DNA of 25,031 bases from Myxococcales bacterium (lineage in GTDB: Bacteria; Myxococcota; Polyangia; Fen-1088). Each line of letters begins with the position of its first letter. The stretch's first letter is position 1. The stretch spans positions 9,852-34,882 of the forward strand of contig PMBY01000473.1 of NCBI GenBank assembly GCA_003153875.1, in the 5' to 3' direction. The notes beneath the pieces were generated by a model. That model did not search any database and had not been told where the DNA came from. It saw nothing but the letters and a program-made list of their open reading frames with translations. Positions 24,592 to 25,031 of the stretch are shown piece after piece. A program made the position numbers and the translations under genes.

Positions 24592-25031
24592 GCGGAGCGG
24601 GCCTGCAGGGAAGCGGCGATGCGGAAGAATCGCCGGACTGCGGACACGTTGGTCACTGTTGCTACCACCAAAACGGCAACCTCGATTGGGATTTCTCGAC
24701 TTAGATGCAGGATGGAAGTTCCTGTCACGGAAGGCCACGCCAGGCCCGCCACGGGGACAAAGGCACATCCGTGGATCAGGTACACGGCGCGCTCGGCCCG
24801 ACGCATCGCCCCCCTGGGCGGCGGAACGCCCAGGGATTCGGCCTTGGCCGTGGCATAGCTGACCATGAAGGATCCCTGAATCGCGGCCAGGGTAAGCATC
24901 AGCATGACCGGCGTGTCGCGGAAGTAGAAGACCAAGCCGGCCAAGAGGAAGAACTCCACGTAGCGATCCGCCGCGGCGTCGAACAGCTCGCCCACGTCAG
25001 AGGTCAATTTCAGATGGCGCGCCAGGATGCC
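24588..25031 (-). CDS. CDP-alcohol phosphatidyltransferase (partial, N-terminus outside window)
   Basis: The frame is open to the window edge. The visible first residues GILARHLKLTSDVGELFD, followed by AAADRY, reproduce the second half of the family signature DG(x2)AR(x8)G(x3)D(x3)D, the first Asp lying just beyond the edge. Hydrophobic helices follow (about 28-50 and further on). The family joins CDP-diacylglycerol or CDP-alcohols to an alcohol to make phospholipids; the specific product is unknown. The TTG at 25007 is an internal codon, not a start. The stop overlaps the aminotransferase start by ATGA. Confidence 0.85.
   Translation of the reverse strand, partial: GILARHLKLTSDVGELFDAAADRYVEFFLLAGLVFYFRDTPVMLMLTLAAIQGSFMVSYATAKAESLGVPPPRGAMRRAERAVYLIHGCAFVPVAGLAWPSVTGTSILHLSREIPIEVAVLVVATVTNVSAVRRFFRIAASLQARSA

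Overview
The window is GC-rich, almost fully coding DNA that looks chromosomal and most likely comes from a Myxococcota (myxobacterium-like) genome. That assignment is inferred from style: very long Gly/Ser/Thr (GGS/GGT) stalks on lipoproteins, a MopE-type DxDxDG metal-binding segment inside a sulfatase-like membrane protein, choice-of-anchor-D-like lipoproteins and many translationally coupled genes. No rRNA, tRNA, CRISPR array, transposase or phage gene was seen.

Left part (1-4953): the tail of an unidentified + strand gene; a + strand lipoprotein with an ASH-like beta domain and a DUF4114-like end; a convergent Tyr/Trp-rich secreted protein; a YqeY/GatB-domain protein; then, on the - strand, a ClpX-type unfoldase lacking the usual N-terminal zinc domain, followed by metF.

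Middle (4954-9934): the most unusual layout. Two divergent clan GH-A (GH5-like) glycoside hydrolase lipoproteins, each on a roughly 200-residue Gly/Ser/Thr stalk, start 175 bp apart. Each is followed immediately, in a translationally coupled arrangement, by a small anchored helical-repeat-like protein: one on the left arm and two in tandem on the right arm. The three small proteins are recognisably paralogous, so the locus reads as an inverted, diverged duplication of a hydrolase plus small-partner cassette.

Right-centre (9931-20409): six - strand genes with short gaps or overlaps form a likely operon. In transcription order they are a radical SAM/SPASM protein, an AglD/LPG-synthase-type flippase-like membrane protein, a membrane-anchored sulfatase-like hydrolase or transferase with a MopE segment, a zinc-ribbon/coiled-coil DUF2130 nuclease-fold protein, MutS2 with a C-terminal Smr domain, and a GT-C (family 39-like) polytopic glycosyltransferase. 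This mixes cell-envelope functions with DNA or translation-quality-control functions.

Right end (20614-25031): a divergent Gfo/Idh/MocA oxidoreductase, a 206-bp spacer holding a perfect 20-bp inverted repeat, and a - strand operon running from a CDP-alcohol phosphatidyltransferase (cut by the window edge) to a class III aminotransferase to an ApgM-type phosphoglycerate mutase. The longest unassigned stretch is about 280 bp (2179-2457).
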